From Opisthocomus hoazin (Eukaryota > Chordata > Aves > Opisthocomiformes > Opisthocomidae): a DNA stretch of 64,000 bases. Position numbers and translations under genes: made by a program. A model generated the notes under the pieces. That model saw only the letters and a list, made by a program, of their open reading frames with translations, ran no database searches and was not told the DNA's origin. Positions 33,544 to 48,100 of this stretch are shown piece by piece (the stretch's first letter is position 1; each line of letters opens with the position of its first letter). Location of the stretch: the NCBI RefSeq assembly GCF_030867145.1, contig NC_134436.1, positions 8,060,001 to 8,124,000 of the forward strand. The letters run 5' to 3'.

Positions 33544-36500
33544 AGTCCATCCACAAGAACTGTCACAGCAAGAGATACTTTGCGTGGAGTAGGTTGCTCC
33601 TCCGGAGAGGAAGAAGGGTTTATTGGTGAGGGGCCACCCTTTGGCGCTGGGGCGTTGGAGTCCAGCTTCAGCTCTGGGTAAATTATGCATTGCTTCCCTG
33701 TTTCAGTGGGGGTGGGAGGATGGATGCTCAGGATACACACAGTGAGGAGAAGAGGTGAGATGCATGTAAACACCAAGAAAACCAGCAAAAGGTTCTCCGG
33801 GCTGTCCCACCCGAGTGCCTTAAGGCTGCGTGAGGCGCTTGTGGAGGAGGCGGTGGTGCAGCACACGCCAGGCTAGACTGAGAGCCTTGGTCACTGCTGG
33901 AGGACGAGGAAGGAAGCCTTCTCCCCGTGGAGCTGCTGGTGTCCTGGGAGGCTGGCACTGCCTGACAGGTTTGCTTCTGTAGCATGACTCTGGGACTTGG
34001 GACAGCAACTCTTGGGGGTAAAAACCCAATAATTAAAATTCACATAAATAGATTGCACCAGTGAAAGAGCTGAATCCAGCTGGCCAAGTAAAGTCCAGGG
34101 TATGCTGGAGAAGCAGTATGGTTAGCACGGCTCCGGAGCAGCTGCCGGGAGGAAAGCGATGAGGGGGACACCCGGCACGGGGGCTGCACGGCAGGCAGCT
34201 CGCTGTCCCAGCCACTTGCCCGGAGCAGCCATCCGTGCAGCTGGATGCTTTGGTGGAGGCTTTGGCATTGCTTTGCTCCTTTCCGAAGTCTGTGTGAATA
34301 CTCCTGGAGGTGAAGTGCCTCAGCTTCTCTTCCTCCTGAGCTCAGAATTGGACTTCTTCCCACTGATCCCGCTCCCTTGCCAGCCGGGTTCGTACAGACT
34401 CGTGGTGATTTCCCTGAAGCTGGGATCTGCCGGTACCAGGAAAGTCTGCACTTACCAGCTGTAAGGAAGCTGCCTTTTCAGTTCGATTCTGGGCTCTGCT
34501 TTCAGAGATTCGCCCAACAGTTGAACATTTTAATGCAATGTGCCAGGGCATTTGCCTGATCTGAACACCCCGCCGCACGGTGTCTGTTGGGGGTGGCACG
34601 GCCTTTTGGAGGAAAGGGTCCGGAGCCTGGTGGTGGGCAGCACCCCTGGGCCCCCTTCCCGGCACACCACGGGAGGCTGTGGGTCCCACAGCCTGGTTGG
34701 GGATGGGCTTGGTGCAGGCGAAGCTAGCGGGGCTCTGAGCTTGCTACGTCCATCGTCTCCACGGCAAGGAACGCCAGGCACAGATCGGGCTCCTGAGGGG
34801 CAGGGTTTTTCTGTCTCAGGGAAAGAGAAATTCCTCTCCGGGGCCTTCACTGGAAGCAGCTGGATGGCGGGGAAAGCAGTGGCTCTGCTTGAGGGGCCAT
34901 AGCTTACCAGACAAGCAGGCAACAACGATGCCCCAGACCCAGCAGATCTCCAGGTGGAAACAACCCCCCAAACCTTTCTGTGCCCAGCAAAAGTGCACAT
35001 GAAAGTAGCAACATCTGCCTGCACTAAGTATCTGGCTCAACATCAGACCACTCGAGGCATTTTTCCTTGGAATTCAGAGCTGTGGGGTGGTTCCTCCATG
35101 ACCTGCCGCACAGATTGTCCGCACGGCAGTGAGCTGGAATGAGGGTGGCATGCTGGGCTTGAAATCCCAGGACTGCTCAACATCTCAAGACAAGCCGTGC
35201 ACACTCTTCAGGGCACATGAGCAGAGCCCATGGCAGCCCTGAGGTATGGGATCCACCCTTTGGTTTGCCCCAGAGTCATCTAGCAGTTGGCACACGGGCC
35301 GTCTTCTTCTGCCAGGAGAAGAGAGCACACGATGTTCAGGGAGGAGAGGTCAGGTCTCTTCCTGTTTAGATGTTTTCATAAAATACTTCAGCATCTGAGT
35401 GGAAACAGGACTGAGGGAAACATCCAAATTAGGAAACGGGAAACACTGCACTACTGTAAATGCAATTTTGACAGCTGAAATGAGAGGCAAGCTGCTGTCA
35501 GGTAGGGCTGGTGAGCACGCTGCTGGGCCAGCAGCTCGTGCTGAAGCTCAGCAGCCGTGGGGCACGTTCTCACTGCCACGCACAGGGACGTACCCGCTCA
35601 GCAGGCTTTGCCGGCGTCGTGCCAGCGCGGGTGTCAGAGCCAAGTCGCTGGCTGTCTTTCATCTCAGGTTCTCTGAACACAGTGCCAGTGGTCAGTAAGA
35701 TGTGTCCTTCAGGTGGGCAACTCTTAGTATTTCCAGCAGCAGATACTGGAAACTATGACATTAAAATCAGAAGTTTTATGGAGCATGAATTAGTAGCTGA
35801 CTTTCCAGTACCAGGCAACCTGTATGATGAAATTAGCTGTTCCCATCTAATGTCAGCATTGCTCTTGACTCTTCCTCTCCTTCAGCAAATCGCTGAACCT
35901 CCCCAAGCCCCTTTCTAGCCATATGTTAAGCTGGTGTAATGCTGCTTTTAAGTCTGTGCAATTACTCAATTGCTCCTGCATCTGATGCAAGTAATATGCC
36001 CTTGGGGCTAAGATTCAGGTGTGCCCATTGATTTGCTGTGTGACCTTGAGCACCCCATTAAATAAACCTTTAATATTCAAAGGAATTGTCCTCATTTATG
36101 CCCATGATCATGCTATCCAAACTCCCACTCTATACCCAACTTTCCAACCATAGTCTGCTTGTTATTTATTGCAAAATTTAAAGACAGAAGCTAACCTCTT
36201 CTGAAAGACAAAAGAGATTCAGGAGCCCATTCTGTTCAAATTCCCATTGAAGTTCCATTCAAATTCACCTCAAGCAAATTTCAATGGATCTTGAAGAGTC
36301 TAAGAAATTTAGATGCTTTGGAAAATGTCACTCTAGCTGTACCTCCGGGGTCTGACATTACACAGAGACCTGAATTACTGAGGCAAGTTCCCTTTGCTGA
36401 TCCAACCTGATTGCTGTGGAGCTTGCAGAGCATTAAGTATGCACATATTTAATGTCTACTGATGCTGGAGGGGGAGGACGCCTCAAAGTGAAAGCTACCG

Positions 36501-39500
36501 TGCATTTAAATGTGTTCTTCTTCAAAACTTAAACAGCTTATCTCTACCCCAAGCTGAGTAATAACAGCTTCCCCTAGCTCCGAGGGAGAGATTTTGGAGG
36601 GGCTGTGTGGTGCTGCTTGCTTTCATGTTTTAGTCACCTATATGTTCTGTGCATTGGAGAGATGAGCCATTGAATCGAGAAGTGGTATCTGTTTGGAGAG
36701 AGATCTTCTGGGAGATTGAGCAGACGAGGGAGAAGTGTGGATGCAGCTTGTCCCGCCACTAGGATTGGCCTCTGGCTGTGATGATACAAGATTTTTGAGA
36801 GTTTTCTCCTTTACGTATCTGTAAAATTTAACTTTCTTGGAAAATCAATGCAAAATAACACAGACAAGAAGTAAACCTCTTTTCTGAGTATTTTAAGAAC
36901 TTATACCTTAGTTTTTTGTGTTATGTTAATTGAAAATAAGAAAGGCTTAGAAAAGCAGCCAGTATGGGTTTGACCCTGGGACCATTCTGGGGAAAAGCAA
37001 ACACAAATAACCCTTTCCCGAAAATGTTCTTTGCAACCTCACCCTTCAGGAGTGATCTTCTCTGCAATGATGTAACTCTGGACAACACTGGCAGTCAAGG
37101 GCTGAACTTTAGCTCTCATTCATGCTCAGCAGTTTCGCTTATGGTACAAATAGCTCCCTGGAGCCGGGAGGAGAATTGCTGAGAAATCACGTATCGCGTA
37201 GAGCGAGTGAGGATTGCAGAGTCTGGAAATGAAAAGCCATGGGCTGGGGGACAAGGGGTTGGAGTGGGACCTCGGTGACGGCAGCAGCGGCATTTCATCC
37301 CCACTCAGTGTTCCTCTCTGTACCTTTAGCGCAAAGAATTTAAACTGCAAAATCTCTGCACTGCCATTAATGCACTAGTGTTGTGACCAGGTAGTGTTGG
37401 CAAACCTGTAAACAGGAGCTCCACCGTGCAAGTTGGTTCTTTCAATCTGTGAAGTGCTTCATGCTCCTTGCCTGAGCAACAATACAGAAAGAAGTGTGAT
37501 GTGTAATTTCTACAAACGCTCAAACAGCTGCCATATAACAAGCCCTCGGACCACTGAAACAGTTATCCGACATCAGTGAAGACAAGGGTGGTGATAGATT
37601 GAGTGGTTTAAAAAAGTAAAGCTACCAGAGCTCAGTTGTGTTCTGATTATTTTATTTGAATTTGCTTCCTTTTCATTGCTTTTTTTTGTACTGAGACATA
37701 AATAATGTTAAATTCCAGATCACCCATGGGTCTGAAATTTAGCTGTTACAAGGACTTCTGCCAACTTTTACAAAAGGATTTTGCTAACATGAAAGAAAAA
37801 TAGCTCATACATAATAAACACTCCTGCTGACCCATTATCCTCTTGCATTTAAGGTCAAACATCTCTGAAAGGAGAAAAAAATAAAATAAAGGAGATGCAG
37901 AGTCAGCTGCAACAACAAACCTAACCTCTGTGTGAAGGTCCTCCCACCAGGGTTTTGATTTTCAGGCTATTCACAGCTGCCACTACATTTTTTCATTGGC
38001 CTGGATAATGTCAGTACTGGGCTGGGTAGTGCTTTCCTTCATGCTGGTATAAATCTAGGCTGGAGCTCAAACCTTAGCTTGACCATGCACACACTTTATC
38101 CCTGGGATCTCAGCAGGACGGCATGAGGTATAAAGTTAATTACGGGTGTAAATCTATGCAGGACCTCTGCCCAGTTCTGTGAATTTGACTTTGGATGACC
38201 TCAGAGCAGTTCCTCTGGACTTTAGTTGGTGCGACACAGGCTGAACTTGGCTCAGTACATTCTGCTGTACCCACCACGGAGGTTCTAGCCAAGAGCAGCT
38301 ATTTGGTAATAAACTGAGAATCTTGAAATTCTTCCAGCTTTCTTTTTCTTAGTAATATGCCTCTCTGTCCTGCCAGAGAAAATACCTACAGGTTTCATAA
38401 TCAGCTTATTCTGCCACTGAACTGATTATGCATTTTGAATGGCTAAAGTAGATGTTCTTTTTGCAGATAATGAGTAGAACACTTTTCTCCTTCTTGTATT
38501 AACTGCTTTCTCCAGGCCCATGCCCTCATGATTTAAGGAAAACTAGTGAGTGTTTAAGATGTGGTGGGAGTATGCTGGAGATGAGTTATGGTCATACAGT
38601 GGCCAATTTCAAATTCTACCAATGGTTGAGTGAAGGTGCTAAAAATGCAATTGGAAGAGGAATGTCTGGTTTAGAAGACTGGCAGCAGGAAAGAGCTTCT
38701 GAGGTCCACACATTGGGTCGAAGCGCGGCCAGGCTGTGGAGGCCAGGCCATCTTCTCCCTGCCAACCCGGGAGCTGCCTGGCATGCCAGGGCCAGGACGT
38801 GCAGGGCTAATCGTGACATGAAACTGGCCTCGGGGGCTGCTGTTCTGGCAGCCCACCAGGGTTTCCCCTAGGTGCAGTCCAAGGAAACATCAGTTTTCAG
38901 AGATTTTTCTAATCTAACACACTCTCTTTTGACCAGAGTTTAGGCAAGCCTGACTGTTTTTAAAAAGTCATCACTTCAATTTGTTTTGATGCAAAAATTG
39001 TAAGCAAAATAATAAAAACTCTACCGAGGAAACCGTAAAGTGACCAGGTCCTGCAGTTCAGTCCATCCATTCAAATGTGCTGCTGGCTTCACCCGTGCTT
39101 ACAAAAATCTGTGTTATAAATAGCGACTGCTCAAGTTTGCAGTGAATTAGGGGGAGGCTGTACTCACGAGAACGTACGGCAAATCTTCACGAGTTGTAGC
39201 ACGCCCTAACCCTGGTTCTCAGATGGAGACATCTTTCTTTACACTTCCTACAGCTGATACTCACTGGGCCAATCCTTACAGACTCTGTGGCTGCTCAGCT
39301 GAGCTTTGAGCAGTAGCAAGGGCCCTTGGGGAGCAAGCAATGCATGGCCCAGGAACCACCAGCCATGGTCTGAAGCTTATTGTGACAGCACTGGCTCCTG
39401 CTCTCAACTCTCAAGAGCCAGGGTGAAAAGGAGTTCTTTCTATATGCTAGGCTGGTTGACTCAATCCTGTGCTCTCCTGAGCTGGTGAAGAGCACAGCCC

Positions 39501-40256
39501 TCCGGGTGGGAAGCTGCGATGCTCGCATGCCCCCTGGGCATCGCCCTGGCTGAAGGGGTGTTTGTGCCCTCGGTACTGCTCCAGCCTGCTTCCTGGGCTT
39601 TCTCCACCCACCCTCTGGTGAAGGCATCTGCTTCTCAGAGGAGCGTAACACCCTTTGATTGCCGCTGTGTTGGCAAGAGGGATGAATTCCTCTTGTTTCT
39701 TGAACCAAACTTGCAAAGCCCTTGACCTTCCTGAGCTGGAGAAATATGTTTACAGATTTTTTTAATTCCATTTGCCTTCCTGAGCATGTGAGAGAGACAG
39801 CAGTGTGGTGAAGGGAAGGGCAGCAGTGTGACCAGCCCATTCTGAGAACAGAGATAAGACACCGGTGAGTCCCATCCACTCTGCAGTGTGCGGCCATTCC
39901 CATTAATTTTTGAAGGGGCAAGGAAAGGAATCATTTAGTAGAATCCCCTGTAATTTACACAGCAGTATGCCAGAAAAAAGAGTCATTTTTTTGTGTTACG
40001 TTATTTTTACTTGCAAGGTCTGCTAGTACTGGTGCTTGTAGACTTCTAGAAAAATATCAGGAGATAATTCTGCAGCAGCTCTTTTCTAGCATCACACCAT
40101 CTAAATTCATCTTCCCGCTTGTGTATCTGAAGTTGGGTAGCCAGAATTAGCTAGGAGTTCTCATGGGTGTCATCACCAGGTACTTGTAAGAATGTCACCA
40201 TTTCCAGGACTCTTAGCAGGAGCAGCATGGCAGCAGAGGAGTTGCTAAGGGTAGCT
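33544..40256. other. Long unassigned stretch
   Basis: 33.5-35.7 kb is moderately GC-rich. 35.9-38.5 kb is AT-richer and ORF-poor, without visible repeats. 38.6-39.9 kb is mixed, with a 208-residue minus-strand frame at 39,295-39,921 that shows no domain. No exon, RNA gene or mobile element is supported. It may hold conserved non-coding elements that only alignment could show. Confidence 0.4.
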
Positions 40257-40432
40257 GACTGAGGATAATGGATAGTAGGATGAAACTGAGAGGAAAAAAC
40301 TTAATTGGAATTAACTAGCCGAGAAAAACCTCTTGATCTGTCAGACAGTGAAATTGCCTCCCAGGAGCAATGGTATAGTCCCAGCCATGTGGGCATTTAA
40401 AGCCAGTCTAATGTCTATGATTCCCTGAGTTA
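40257..40432 (+). mobile_element. Possible very old CR1-like fragment
   Basis: The order GATGAAACTGAGAGGAAAAA, GACAGTGAAATTGCCTCCCA, AGCCATGTGGGCATTTAAAG and CCAGTCTAATG resembles a decayed CR1-type 3' region (the stretch around the [14 protein letters not shown] part and the following TTTAAA segment). Similarity is loose and judged by eye. Confidence 0.35.
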
Positions 40433-41871
40433 ACTGGAGTGTCTCAATAATTGGAACTGACACAAAGATTTATCTCCTTTGATTGACTAGCTTTCATGGA
40501 GGCTCATCTCTTTGTGGTAGAGCACAGAGCTTTCAGGGCAGCTGTTTGCACTGAAACTGCCAGAAGCTGACAATATGTATCTCCATTTCAGCTCTTCAGA
40601 CGTGTTCTTTGAAAATAAACGCTTAAATCACTGCAATAGACAGTGCTAATCAGTCTGCAGGAAAATGGAGCATCCTTACCTGGGGCTCATGGCGATAAAT
40701 CTTCCTGTGCCAATGCTCAGATATCATACAGCAGTAGAGAGCCATTTAGGTGCATTACTGCCAAATGCCCAATCAGCCTGAAAAATTGGGCTGATTGTGG
40801 CCAAGACAATAAAAGGAAAAGGTGTTTTGCCAAACACATGAAAACAAATGGTTGGTATTTCAGCAGAAGCCCCCCTTTACAATGGAGTAGGATTAATCAC
40901 ACTGAGATGATGGAAACGACATCCTGTGCTGATTTCTGAAAAGGCAGTGTGTGGCAGTAAGCTGGCCAGACGTGGTGAGGGCTGTAAGCGGGTTTTACAT
41001 TCAGCATAGCCCGTTCACCTGCCGGGTGACCTCGTGCCACCGCAGCTCATCTTCTCAATTCACTTTACCTTCTCCAGTTCGGCAAAGCTCTTCAGAGCAA
41101 CGCCTTCCTCCTGTATTTTGGTCCTTCCAACACTGTGCAGAAAGGACCTGGGGAACCAAGACGCTTTTTTCGCTATGGTGAAGCACAGCACTTTGGAAAT
41201 CAGGATTTACAGAAATATTAACTCTCAAGTTGATTAGTGTATAATATTTATGAGATATACCTGAATGCATCAGATTGGAAGCAGACAGAAGAATAAGCTA
41301 TTGCCACCAAACATGAAGTCTGCTTGTCATGTTTGCTAATGAGCGCAGGACCTGGTCAAGCTTCAGGTGATACCTCATGGCTGTTCCTGCATGCTTGAGA
41401 GGTTGTATGAGGACTGACTCACAGCCCAACTTCTCAGCTTAGAGACACAGGCTCTCCAAAGCAGACCAGCAGGCAGACACTGCTCTGGGGAAAGGTTGGG
41501 CAAGAAGCCAGAGCAACGCTGCTGACCCTCTTGCAGGTTTCCTCTGAACAAGTCGCTTCATCTCGGGCTGCTTCCTTGGACTTGTCCATGTGCCAGCCCA
41601 AAGAGCAGCTCGACCAGCCTTCCAGTGCCTGTCCCACCAGGAGAGAGGGAGCTTCATGCTCTGAGGGTTTCTCTGATGCTCCACGCTGGCTGCACTCTTA
41701 CTCTCCCACTATTCCTTTGAGGTGAATAACGGGCAGGTGTGCGTGTTCTTGCTCCTCAGCAGGCTCCTGCACCAGCTGCAGCGGATGCCTGCAGGCTGGT
41801 GTGGAAGGTGTGCAGGTGCAAGACATTTCCTTGACACGGGGATGTACATGTGCACACGCAAGAGTTCTTTT
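40433..41871. other. Unassigned stretch
   Basis: Ordinary mixed-composition DNA. No gene or repeat is recognised. Confidence 0.4.
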
Positions 41872-42119
41872 TATGGCCTCAAGTTGTGTGAAGGGAGGTT
41901 TACACTGGATATTAAGAAAAATTTCTGTACTGAAAGAGTTGCAAAGCATTGGAAAAGGTTGCCCAGGGAAGTGGTGGAGTCCCCATCCCTGGAGGTGTTC
42001 CAAAAAACATGCAGATGTGGCACTTTAGGACATGGTTTAGCAGGCATGGTGGTGTTGGGTTGATGGTTGGACTTGATGATATTAGAAGTCTTTTCCAGCC
42101 TTAACGATTGTATGATTCT
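41872..42119 (+). mobile_element. CR1 LINE 3' end (tail class A)
   Basis: About 248 bp. The coding remnant reads YGLKLCEGRFTLDIKKNF after repair-free reading of one frame, then [20 protein letters not shown]. The 3' UTR follows with GGACATGGTTTAGCAGGCAT and ACTTGATGATATTAGAAGTC, and a tail TTAACGATTGTATGATTCT. Strongly 5'-truncated. Confidence 0.94.
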
Positions 42120-45100
42120 TGCTCACTCTCCCTATTGCTTCTTGGCCTTGCATGGTGACAAAAAGGGAGGAAGAGAGCAAAGCAGATGGGGAAACAGGAG
42201 GACTCCTCCCAAGGGGACACTGGCACAGCCCAGGGCTAGAGCCTGCAGCACTTTTTTTACCAAGGTATCAAGGTCTTCAGGTGCAGAGCGCCAGCTGGCC
42301 TTTCTGTATGATTAGTTGTGCTGTTACGCCTCTGCTCTTCACTGCCTAAATGAGACCTAGTTAGGGAAATTAATGTACATGAAATTTGCTTGCTTTTGCC
42401 TGGAATGTTCTCAGGCACAGCACTATGTGGATAATATTCTGATTTGCCTTTGAAGAGTAAATGGTTATAAAGGAGTTTTCATCTCACTGGAGCGTTCTTT
42501 TTCAAACTACTCTTTTTTCTGCTATGAGAAGGTTGGGTTTAATACATCTGTACAGATCCAGGGAGAAAAAGTTGAAAATTTTAAGTGAAAACTAAGGAGA
42601 AGAGTTGATAGAAAATGGAACAGACAGATGTTATTTAAAGGTTAAAACAAAAAGGAAAAAGGAAAAGGTTAAAAATACTCTTTGAGAGATTTAGGCTTTG
42701 GGTAATACCTGCAAAGCTAGAGACAACTGGTACCACAAGGAATTTTACACAGATATGTATTTCTTATTACACTCTTCTACTAAGTTTATTCATTCCTTCT
42801 ACTGCTTGTGAAATCTTCTCAGTAGATCATATGTGCTGCTGAGCCTGCTTGTCTCTGCATGTGGGCTCTTGGGTTACCAGGTAAATCCTTTTCTCAGAAG
42901 AAAACAAGCCCTTGGTCCATAATGTCCTCATTGAACCAGCAGGACATGGACTGGGCAGGGCCTAACGGAGAGCCCTTGAGCTGGAGGATGTGGACCAAAT
43001 CCAGCCTGTGATGGCCACCAAAGGAAAAGAATGTTCTGTAAGAAGGTGTTGGAACACACCGCAGCGGGAGCAGCGAGCGTCCTCTGTGTTTGCTCACCAC
43101 TTAGTTCACGAGGGTTTTGTTCCTGCCCTGCCGTGCCCAGGCTGTTTTCCCACACCTGCTCTCCTTCAAAATGTCCTTGAAGATGTTGGCCTGGAACTGC
43201 CAACTCGTGTTACAAGACACGAATCCTGCTACTTCCCGTGTTGTGCAACCACGCAAATAAATAAATATTGGTTGTAAAATGATGGAGTCTTTATGAAATC
43301 CAACTAGGCTGCTTGGCTTTTAATAGCATCAGCCCTGAATTACATGTCTGGACTAGACACAGTGCAGAGATGAATTTCCTTTAATTTGTTCCAGAGTAAC
43401 TCCCCGTTTAATTTAACTGAGCAGTTCCTTGTTCTCCTATTCTGGAATGATGGATTGTGAAATGCACTCCTTTAAATTAATCGAGACACTTGATTTCTGT
43501 CAGCAGAGTAATCTTTCTCAGTGGTATGCTAAGTATGCTCTTAAAAGGTATGGTGAATACGAAAGCTATGCACTTGGTCGATGATTTAAGTGTTTGCACT
43601 TTCCAAACATTGCAGAAAAAACAAATATAGCTTAGCTGCATTTTTATAACCTTTCAGAAGTGACCAAATAACATCAAAAGGATTTAAATGGATTTCTAAA
43701 TGTGATGGTACAAGTGAGGGCAACTCCTCTCTCATCTGAAAACCATCCATTTGAAACGGGGCTGAGCAAAGCTTATAATATTTCTGATCGCAGGGCTTCC
43801 ATAGATCATCCAGAAAGCTTTCTATTGGAGCCATTAATGGTAAAATATTTCATGTGGGTTCTGTCACTGCTTATGCTGGCTTGATGTTGCAAGGGAGCAG
43901 TGCCCATTTTTTTTTTTTTTCTTCATTTTGCTGTTTTTACTTCTTAAAGATGAAGCGGAGCATTTCTGGAAAGGAGAAAAGAGGGAGCGTGTGAATACTT
44001 TGTGTTTCTCTACTGTCTCCTTTACAAGAACTGCAAAAAGCTATAGCGAAGTTAAGTGATATTGATGTAAATCAACCCATCAGCTCAGACACTCCATCCC
44101 TCTGTGTTATCAGGGGAAAGGGCTATCTGAATGCCACAGCTGGAAACTGCGCAGCGTTCCCTGGGTCCAGCTGGAACCTGGCAGCAAGAGTTCTTCTTAA
44201 ACGCGGGAAGACAAGAGAAACTCTCCTGCCACTAAACTATGTGGCAGTGCTTTTTGGGCAACAGTGAATGTCCCTAAACCTTTAGCAACACATGAACTGC
44301 AGTGCACGCTTGCCTAGCGATTCATTCTTGGCAGGTTTACACCTACAGAAAACGGCACATCTAACAACATCTTGGCTGAAATCCGGGTTCCTGCTTTGGA
44401 GGCGCAACGTGCTTGGAAAGGGCATTTGGCATCAGGCGGCCTGAATCCTTTTGCTTCACTGCCAGCGGTAGACATAGAGATGACATCTTCTTTGCAAAAC
44501 AGATTTAGATCCTACCGAGAAATATTTAAAAGGCTTGTGTTATCCAAAATGTTAGGTCAAGATCTTTTGCAGAAAGTGAGAAACAGCTCTTCTGCAGGGC
44601 ACAGCTTACAAGGGGGTTGCATCCGCTGGTGTCCTAGTATTGACAGGATAATATACCTTTTTTCTTGATCCTTCTAAAGCCTTTTACGTATGCAATGAAT
44701 AACAGACTTGTACCTTGACTAGGTAGTTAACGTGTACCTTATACCTTCCAAATCTTACTCTGCACCAGCCTATGACATTTGGTTCAAGCAATTTTGTAGA
44801 TATTTGGCAAGCAGAGGAAATGGCATGTGTATTTTCTACTACTCTGACTTCATCACCTTTATCTGTCTCATTACTTCAAAGAAAAGGTGGAGAACTGAAG
44901 TCCACTGCATGCTTCTTGCCAGCCCTCTCCCAGGACAGCACACACTGTTGTGACCCGCCTGCTCCATGACCTAGAACAGCCGACACAGCCAAGCCATCTA
45001 AGGGAAAATCTTTTGGCTTCATAAGCTAGGAGTTGTGTTGTGCCTGGATACACACAGGAACGTACGCAGCCTCCCATCGCAAGCTGGCTGGCACCAAGCT

Positions 45101-48100
45101 TTGCTTCGGTCTTAAGCCAGGACTGGGTGCCACTGAAATCTGAAGTGAGCCAAGGAAAATCAAGATATTTTGATCTGAAGTTCTTTTATCAATGGATTTT
45201 AGTGCTTTGGGTGTTTCAGTGTAAGTATTTCTATTTTGAAGATCTAAACAGCAATCTTTTTAAAATCCAAAATGTGTGAAATACTCTTGAGTTTTGAAAG
45301 TCTGTTACAGCAAAGTAATTCAGTAACAACCCAAAGGCTTTAAGGTCTTGAAACCAAGCATTACTGGCCTTGCTATGTTTCCAAAACAGAAACTATTATG
45401 AAGTTGGTTTACCACAGTGCCTGGGCAGCGGATGCATTTAACACCCGTCACCTGGTAGTGGGCACCTTGTGGCCAGCTAAACAGGTTGCGGGAGGTACAG
45501 CCAAGTATCTTAAATGTGTATTAAATTAGAATTAAAGTCCAGCTGGGCTTCTGTCTTGATTGCACACTGCTGTGTGGGATAGGACCATTGGCTCAGTCTT
45601 CAGACCCAGACTTACAGCCTTTCTTAGGCAAAGGTTTTTTAGCCAGCATAAGTGCTTTTAGTTCCGCCAGGAGAGTGGCTGGGAGAGGGTGAAGGACCTG
45701 ACAGAGACTGCAGAACCTAGACTGGGGGTTGATGTATTTGGTAGTGACTTTGGGTTCTTTGTTATCCGCTGAAATGCAAATCATGACTAAACCGTGATTA
45801 ATCATGACTAAAGCGGAACGAAGGCTTGGTATCTCAGACAGTTGCACCATCAGTATCCAGCTCGCCTCACAAAGGGCTTTTTGCTGGGATGCTAGGAGCC
45901 GAGGTAGTGCCTAAGCTGGTGCGAGTCGCAGGCCACTCCATCAGCTGCCACAACGTTCCGCTCGCGTTGGGCCAACCAGCTCGGGTGCTCTTGACTTTTC
46001 TGGATGTCTTCTAAGCATGTGATGCTGATAGAGAAGTTGTTTAAATATTTGTGAGTTATTTAAAAACAGTGCATCAAATAAGCAGACTTGTGACGCCTGA
46101 CAGATATCTGGCTCAGATGAGTGCTTTGGTGGAGAAGGAAGAGTTCAGCGCGAGTTATGTACACAACTTAGACTCTGATGAGAGACACGCTGGATCCATA
46201 AAACACAGACCAAAACTCATCCCCTGCTGGAAAGCCCCATTGCATGTGGGGCCCGAGGTGAGGGTGTTGGGAGACTGGCTCGAGCCTGGCCAGGGATGCT
46301 CAAGCGTGACCGGGGATGCTTGAGCCCAGTCAAGGATGCCCACGACCAGCCAGGGATGCTCGGCCGCCCTCCGGCAAGTCCACAGCTGGGTTTTGGCTCA
46401 TCCTGGTGCCTGGCAGCTGGTGAACGTGGGTGTGCGAGCAGAAATGCTCTCTGCGACCTGGAGGATCCGGAAACTCTGCTGGAGCTGTCAGGCATCCGCG
46501 CTCCAGTTCTGAGGTATTTCAGCTTTAGTATTTCCCCTGCTTGATGCCCATCTGCGTTTTTAGGAACATAAATTTTAGGAAGCTCGAGGGAATGAATTTG
46601 TAATCCAACCTGATTAAAGCCTTTTGGCAGTTTGTTTTCAGTATTATCAGATGGAGCATTTCAGGTCAGGACAGGTGGGTACTGGGCCGAGGGGAAATGG
46701 GATTCCTGTGATAGATCTGAGAGCTGGACATATTAACTATTAATTGCATTAAATATTTTTATAAGCTTCAAAATATTCATAAAATGTTTGAAAAGCTGCT
46801 TTCATATGTAAAGTGTATTGTCTTCTTTCAGTAAACAGTTGCCGTGTAGAAATTAAGATAAGCTACCAGGCATTGCTGAGATACATTATAGTCTGTTAAA
46901 GAGGCTGAGCCTACTAGAATATGTGAATCCAGCTTTGTTGCCTTTAAATCAGTTTGACACCAATTCCAGACCTACTGTAAAAATGAGATACATTATTAGA
47001 GTACCACTATCATCTTTCCAAGATTCTTCCACTTCTTAGAACTGCTGCAAAGGAAATTATTTTTAAAGCATTTAGAATATTGACCTGTTTCTTGGCTCTT
47101 GTCACAATCCAGATAATGGCTGCAACGGGAGATCCTCCGCAGTCACCTGTCTAGACGGCACATTTTGTGCCTTTGGAAAATGGATTTACAAGTTACTACT
47201 GCAATTTTACACTTTGCCTTACAGTTTCTGATCTGTAGCCTCTTTTTTATTTTTTGTTCATTAGTTGTGTCATTCTTGTTCTCTTTGATATCATCTTCTC
47301 TTTGAAACTGCCAAAGTGAAAAGCCAAAACGAGTCTCAGCTTCTCTGAAGTCCAGTTACAAGCTGTTCTGCTTCTCAGGTGAAACTGCCAATTCTACTTA
47401 GGCAATTTATTGAAATCTTTTGGCTATTATTTCTCCCAAATGGCAATTGCATTTTCAGAAGTTTACTGTAGGTCTAAGATTAGTGATTCAAAGGAAAAGT
47501 TTAAGCATATGTCACAGAAAAAAATGCATAGGAAAAAAAAAACCACCGAAGAATTGCAGTGTTTCCTGGAAACGTCTCAAAGATTCCAAAGAATTATCTG
47601 TTGATGATGAACCTGAGCCAGGAAAACAGCAAATGGCATAAATTGTATCGTAAAATCAGTCCATAATCTGTAATGATAGGTTTGGCTCAAACTAGCCACC
47701 AGGCTTTTTTCCTTCTCTCTTGTTGCCACATTCCTGGAAATAGATTGGTAAACACTCACCAAATAGCTTTGAAAATAGTTTCAGCTGGGGCGGGGGGATG
47801 CAAACTGCTCGAAGTTGCTGCGGTGTTAGCTGTTCGTACTGAACAGCAGCTTTGCTAGCTGTAGGTAACATCTGTCGGTCCCCAGTTATTCATCTGAACA
47901 AAATTACGCTTCCACAAACTCTTGCAAATAACAAAACAAGGATGTGAATGCAGCCAAACAGAACTATTGTGGGGAATTCAAACAAATATTTGTTTAATCT
48001 CTGTAATCAGTATTCTCTCAAAACTTCATTACCTTTCAGATTTTACCATTCTAATGAGCAATTTCACCAATAAATTATCAAGCTTTCTGAAGTTTATATA

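Noticed and set aside
35511..35918. 135-residue plus-strand frame
   Set aside because: The second half (DTGNYDIKIRSFMEHELVAD) looks mildly protein-like, but no family, acceptor or conserved motif could be assigned and the first half is chance-like.
39295..39921. 208-residue minus-strand frame
   Set aside because: No domain, signal peptide or membrane segment is seen and the composition is irregular. No promoter or splice context. It may be chance.
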